DNA of 64,000 bases. It comes from Enterocloster clostridioformis. Its GTDB lineage: Bacteria; Bacillota; Clostridia; Lachnospirales; Lachnospiraceae. The DNA is taken from contig NZ_JAIWZC010000001.1 of the NCBI RefSeq assembly GCF_020297485.1, positions 4,650,001 to 4,714,000 of the forward strand, in the 5' to 3' direction. A program made the position numbers and the translations under genes. Of the stretch, positions 60,781 through 64,000 are shown piece after piece. Positions within the stretch are counted from its first letter, which is position 1. Each line of letters begins with the position of its first letter. Below the pieces are notes generated by a model, which was given only the letters and a program-made list of their open reading frames with translations, was not told where the DNA came from and made no database searches.

Positions 60781-61677
60781 ATGTTTAAGAAATTAGTGGC
60801 TATTGAGCCGGTGAGCCTGATACCCAGCGCAGAGGAGGAACTGCACCGGTATGCGGGAGAGATAACATTGCATGAGGATGTGCCGTCCGGCGATGGGGAA
60901 ATCATCCGGCGTATCGGTGACGCGGACGCGGTGCTGGTAAGCTACACATCCAGAATCAGCCGTCATGTGATCGAGAGCTGCCCATCCATCCGGTACATTG
61001 GCATGTGCTGCAGCCTCTATTCTGAGGAAAGCGCCAATGTAGACATTGCCTGTGCCAGGGAACGGGGCATCACAGTGCTTGGAATCAGGGATTACGGCGA
61101 CAGGGGGGTGGTGGAATACGTGCTCAGTGAGCTGGTGCGTTTCCTTCACGGCTTTGACCGTCCCATGTTTCGTGATATGCCCGTTGAAATCACGGATTTA
61201 AAGGTGGGTATCATCGGAATGGGCGTATCAGGAGGAATGATAGCCGATGCCCTGAAGTTCATGGGGGCGGATGTGTCCTATTACAGCCGTTCCAGGAAGC
61301 AGGACAGAGAAGACCAGGGGATGACTTACAGGCCCTTAAAGGAACTGCTGGACCGCAGCGAGGTGGTCTTTGCCTGCCTGAATAAAAATGTGATTCTGCT
61401 TCATGAGAAGGAATTCAGGCAGCTGGGGCAGGGAAAGCTCCTGTTCAATACCTCCATTGGACCGGCATTCGACCTTCCTGCCCTGAAAACATGGCTGGAT
61501 CAGGGAAATAATTACTTCATCTGCGATACAGAGGGAGCCCTGGGAGACAGCACCGGAGAACTGCTTGGTCATCCGGGCGTATTCTGTGCACGCATCTCAG
61601 CAGGCAGGACAAAACAGGCCTTTGATTTGCTCAGCAAAAAGGTGCTGGACAATATTCGCGCATACCTGGAGCAGTAG
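60781..61677 (+). CDS. D-isomer-specific 2-hydroxyacid dehydrogenase
   Basis: 298 residues. The NAD-binding domain shows KVGIIGMGVSGGMIADALKFMGADVSYYSR, and the substrate domain the conserved region around DYGDRGVVEYVLSELVRF. The catalytic Arg/Glu/His triad is incomplete to the eye: the usual R in the N-x-A-R-G stretch appears as NTSIGPAFDL, so activity may differ from classic members. AGGAGG at 60767-60772 is eight bases before ATG 60781. Operon with the aspartate dehydrogenase-like gene suggests a joint pathway on an oxo/amino acid. Confidence 0.82.
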   Translation: MFKKLVAIEPVSLIPSAEEELHRYAGEITLHEDVPSGDGEIIRRIGDADAVLVSYTSRISRHVIESCPSIRYIGMCCSLYSEESANVDIACARERGITVLGIRDYGDRGVVEYVLSELVRFLHGFDRPMFRDMPVEITDLKVGIIGMGVSGGMIADALKFMGADVSYYSRSRKQDREDQGMTYRPLKELLDRSEVVFACLNKNVILLHEKEFRQLGQGKLLFNTSIGPAFDLPALKTWLDQGNNYFICDTEGALGDSTGELLGHPGVFCARISAGRTKQAFDLLSKKVLDNIRAYLEQ

Positions 61678-61685
61678 TTATTGCT

Positions 61686-62141
61686 TTATGTTTCGTCATC
61701 CCATTTGAAATCACACTGTTCCAGATTTTCACATATCTTTTCCATGGTGCCGCAGAATGCTTCCATTTCATCCTGCCCCAATCCTTTCCATATAACATCA
61801 TCCACCATTTCCAGTACCCTGCGTACCTTATGGGCCTCTGCCACCCCTTCACCGGTGAGGCAAATCAGATAGGACCTGCGGCATCCAGGATCTTTTTCTC
61901 TTACCAGGTAGCCGGATTCCTCCAGACGGTCCAGGGAACGGGACATGGTGGTCACATCCATATGGCAGAAATCTGACAATTCTTTCTGTGTTATATGGTC
62001 CCGGGCCAGCAGCACATCCAGGATGCGGGCGTGGCCCTGGCCGAAGGTTAGGCCAATCCGGGTGAAATGGGGCTGCATCAGATGTTTTCTTGCCCTTTCC
62101 GCTCTCACCAGGAGGCGGCGTACTTGTTCTTGTTTCATCAT
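61686..62141 (-). CDS. MarR-family transcriptional regulator
   Basis: 151 residues: winged helix-turn-helix ITQKELSDFCHMDVTTMSRSLDRLEESGYLVREKDPGCRRSYL, the standard MarR core, with flanking dimerisation helices. It is encoded 18 bases downstream of an ABC exporter gene on the same strand and probably controls it in response to a drug or metabolite. A second ATG directly follows the first. Confidence 0.92.
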   Translation of the reverse strand: MMKQEQVRRLLVRAERARKHLMQPHFTRIGLTFGQGHARILDVLLARDHITQKELSDFCHMDVTTMSRSLDRLEESGYLVREKDPGCRRSYLICLTGEGVAEAHKVRRVLEMVDDVIWKGLGQDEMEAFCGTMEKICENLEQCDFKWDDET

Positions 62142-62159
62142 GGTTCTTGCTTCCTTTCT

Positions 62160-64000
62160 TTATTCCAGTTCAAACTGGCCTGTGTACAGTTTATAATAAC
62201 GCCCTCTCTGGTCAATGAGTTCATCGTGGCTTCCGCGTTCTATGATTTCGCCCTTTTCCAGTACCATAATGGCCTTGGAGTTGCGGACCGTGGACAGTCT
62301 GTGAGCGATTACAAAGACGGTGCGCCCTTCCATCAGCGCGTCCATTCCCTTTTCAATGAGTTTTTCCGTCCGGGTGTCAATGGAGCTGGTGGCCTCATCC
62401 AGAATCAGCACAGGAGGGCGGGAGATGGCTGCCCGCGCAATAGCCAGAAGCTGGCGCTGCCCCTGGGACAGGTTGGCGCCGTCGCTGTGAAGGGGCGTAT
62501 CATAACCCTGGGGCAGACGGCGGATGAAGGAGTGCGCATTGGCTACCCTGGCTGCATTTACCACGTCCTCGTCCGTGGCGTCCAGCCGTCCGTAACGTAT
62601 GTTGTCCGCTATGGTTCCTGTGAACAGGTGGGTATCCTGGATGACCATGGAAAGGGAACGGCGCAAATCGTCCTTTTTTATGGTTCTTATGTCAATGCCG
62701 TCATAGGTTATGCTTCCCTGCTGTATTTCATAGAAACGGTTCACCAGATTGATGATGGTGGTTTTTCCTGCGCCGGTGGAACCTACAAACGCGATTTTCT
62801 GTCCGGGCTTGGCATAAAGGCTGATGCCGTTCAGGATGGTTTTCTCCGGCGTGAATCCGAACACAACCTGGTTGAAACGCACATCCCCCTCAAGGGGAAT
62901 GAGACGGAAGCCGGATTGGGAGCCGGTATGAGTCTGCGCCGTATCAACCGAATCCTCATCCGGCACCTTCCAGGCGAAACAGTGGGTAAATTCCCTGCAT
63001 TCTTCCCAGCCGCCATTGTCATTCTTTCGCACATTACACAGTGTCACTGTGCCTTCATCCAGTTCCTGGGTCTCGTTCATCATATCAAAAATGCGCTCGG
63101 CTCCCGACAGGGCGGCCAAAAGAAAGTTTATCTGCTGGGTAAACTGGTTCATGGGCATGGCACTCTGGCGCACATACACCAGATAGGATGCCAGTGTCCC
63201 CAAATCCGTAAGGCCTGACAGGGCAAACAGGCCGCCCACACAGGCTGACAGGGCATAGTTTACATAGGACAGGGCCACTATGGTGGGAACCGTCATGCCG
63301 GAATAGGTCAGGGCTTTGGTGGCCGCTGTTCGGAATGCCTCGTTGCGGCGGCAGAATTCCTCGTAGTCCTGTGCCTCGTGATTGAATACTTTTTCCACCT
63401 TCTGGCCAGCCACCATCTCCTCCACAAAGCCGTTGATGCTGCCCAGGTATTTCTGCTGCTGGGTAAAATACTTCCTGCTCCTTTTTCCATTATAGCGGAT
63501 AAACAGAACCATGAGAATCAGAAATGCCATGACAATAAGGGAAAGACGCCAGTCCAGCACCAGCAGCATGGTAATGGTTCCTGTTATGGTTATGAAGCTC
63601 TGTATCATCATGGCAAAGCTGTTGTTAAGGGCTTCGCTGATGGTGTCCACATCGTTGGTGAAACGGCTCATCAGCTCCCCGTGGGTATGGGCGTCAAAGT
63701 AGGTAAGGGGAAGGCGCTGGGTGTGCCGGAACAAATCGGACCGGATTTCGTTCACCACCTTCTGGGAAATGTGGACCATCATCTGATTGTAGGCATAACA
63801 GGAGAGCGCGCCGCACAGGTACAGCGCTCCCATGACCAGAAGTATTTTCACAAGCCCCGGTATGTCTCCCGGGAGAATGAAACGGTTGATGACCGGTTTT
63901 AACATGTATGTTCCCAATATGCTGGCCAGGGCGCTGATTGTCACCAGGAGGGCGATAACCAGCATATACCACTTGTGCCGCCCCAGATAGCTGAGCATCT
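62160..64000 (-). CDS. ABC-type multidrug/lipid exporter, fused permease-ATPase (partial)
   Basis: At least 612 residues; the gene runs off the right edge, so the true N-terminus is not seen. Six transmembrane helices (residues about 10-320) belong to the type 1 exporter fold, and the C-terminal ATPase has Walker A VGSTGAGKTT, the Q-loop VIQDTHLF, signature LSQGQRQLLAIARA and Walker B PVLILDEATSSID. A 45-residue insertion between the membrane and ATPase domains (around residues 335-370) is unusual. Such half-transporters often pair with a second one encoded upstream, which would lie beyond the window. Confidence 0.92.
   Translation of the reverse strand, partial: MLSYLGRHKWYMLVIALLVTISALASILGTYMLKPVINRFILPGDIPGLVKILLVMGALYLCGALSCYAYNQMMVHISQKVVNEIRSDLFRHTQRLPLTYFDAHTHGELMSRFTNDVDTISEALNNSFAMMIQSFITITGTITMLLVLDWRLSLIVMAFLILMVLFIRYNGKRSRKYFTQQQKYLGSINGFVEEMVAGQKVEKVFNHEAQDYEEFCRRNEAFRTAATKALTYSGMTVPTIVALSYVNYALSACVGGLFALSGLTDLGTLASYLVYVRQSAMPMNQFTQQINFLLAALSGAERIFDMMNETQELDEGTVTLCNVRKNDNGGWEECREFTHCFAWKVPDEDSVDTAQTHTGSQSGFRLIPLEGDVRFNQVVFGFTPEKTILNGISLYAKPGQKIAFVGSTGAGKTTIINLVNRFYEIQQGSITYDGIDIRTIKKDDLRRSLSMVIQDTHLFTGTIADNIRYGRLDATDEDVVNAARVANAHSFIRRLPQGYDTPLHSDGANLSQGQRQLLAIARAAISRPPVLILDEATSSIDTRTEKLIEKGMDALMEGRTVFVIAHRLSTVRNSKAIMVLEKGEIIERGSHDELIDQRGRYYKLYTGQFELE

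Noticed and set aside
62067..63218. 383-codon forward ORF opposite the ABC exporter
   Set aside because: It is antisense to a gene with all ABC motifs and has no ribosome binding site.
1..64000. CRISPR array, prophage, tRNA or rRNA genes
   Set aside because: No regularly spaced repeats, no phage structural genes, and no cloverleaf or rRNA signature were seen; the only mobile elements are the group II intron and the possible MITE.

Overview
The window looks like chromosome from a spore-forming, carbohydrate-degrading gut clostridium of the Lachnospiraceae, closest in style to the Enterocloster / Clostridium clostridioforme group. The signs are sporulation and spore genes (SpoIID-like, a SpoIIQ-like protein, a PdaA-type deacetylase, spore photoproduct lyase), strong AGGAGG ribosome binding sites, several sugar loci with ABC and PTS transporters, and a group II intron placed directly behind a terminator. 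The organism assignment is an inference from gene content; no rRNA or tRNA gene was found.

Layout. 1-4.0 kb: a LacI regulator and a fructan/sucrose locus (GH32, solute-binding protein, permease) that is broken by frameshifts and a large deletion. 4.2-4.9 kb: a secreted CAP protein. 5.4-12.1 kb: an intact operon of LacI regulator, ABC sugar or sugar-acid importer, enolase-superfamily dehydratase and RraA-like protein, interrupted by a MITE-like inverted-repeat element. 12.4-13.9 kb: M32 carboxypeptidase. 14.0-17.1 kb: an AT-rich two-gene island, a HEPN protein translationally coupled to a protein with two P-loop NTPase domains; this is the best candidate for an undescribed conflict or defence system. 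17.2-20.2 kb: M42 peptidase and the SpoIID/SpoIIQ pair. 20.3-24 kb: MATE remnant, acetyltransferase, ferritin plus BFD-type ferredoxin, and an unusual glycosyltransferase-DNA glycosylase fusion. 24-32.9 kb: a MutS2-like ATPase without Smr domain, broken AraC, transporter and GH3 genes, and an intact glucose-type PTS enzyme II with a visible RAT/terminator switch and its PRD antiterminator.

32.9-39.5 kb: DMT exporter, broken AraC, small regulators, a MoxR-vWA pair and a broken GH25 lysozyme. 39.5-46.7 kb: topoisomerase III, truncated Fur, YkgJ protein, nitroreductase, group II intron and an SGNH hydrolase. 46.8-54.3 kb: an anchored beta-rich protein, Spx/ArsC-like protein, deacetylase, RecQ, SplB and a DUF305 protein. 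54.5-57.0 kb: a complete DpnII-type restriction-modification operon (dpnM, dpnA, dpnB). 57-64 kb: a yjdF riboswitch candidate and yjdF, a broken WYL regulator, broken TfoX, a CofE-like / aspartate dehydrogenase / 2-hydroxyacid dehydrogenase operon, and a MarR-ABC exporter pair.

A striking general property is the number of genes that keep both ends but lack an internal piece or carry a frameshift: at least a dozen in 64 kb, in loci of many kinds. Either this genome is undergoing decay through short internal deletions, or the assembly contains systematic errors; the sequence alone cannot decide.
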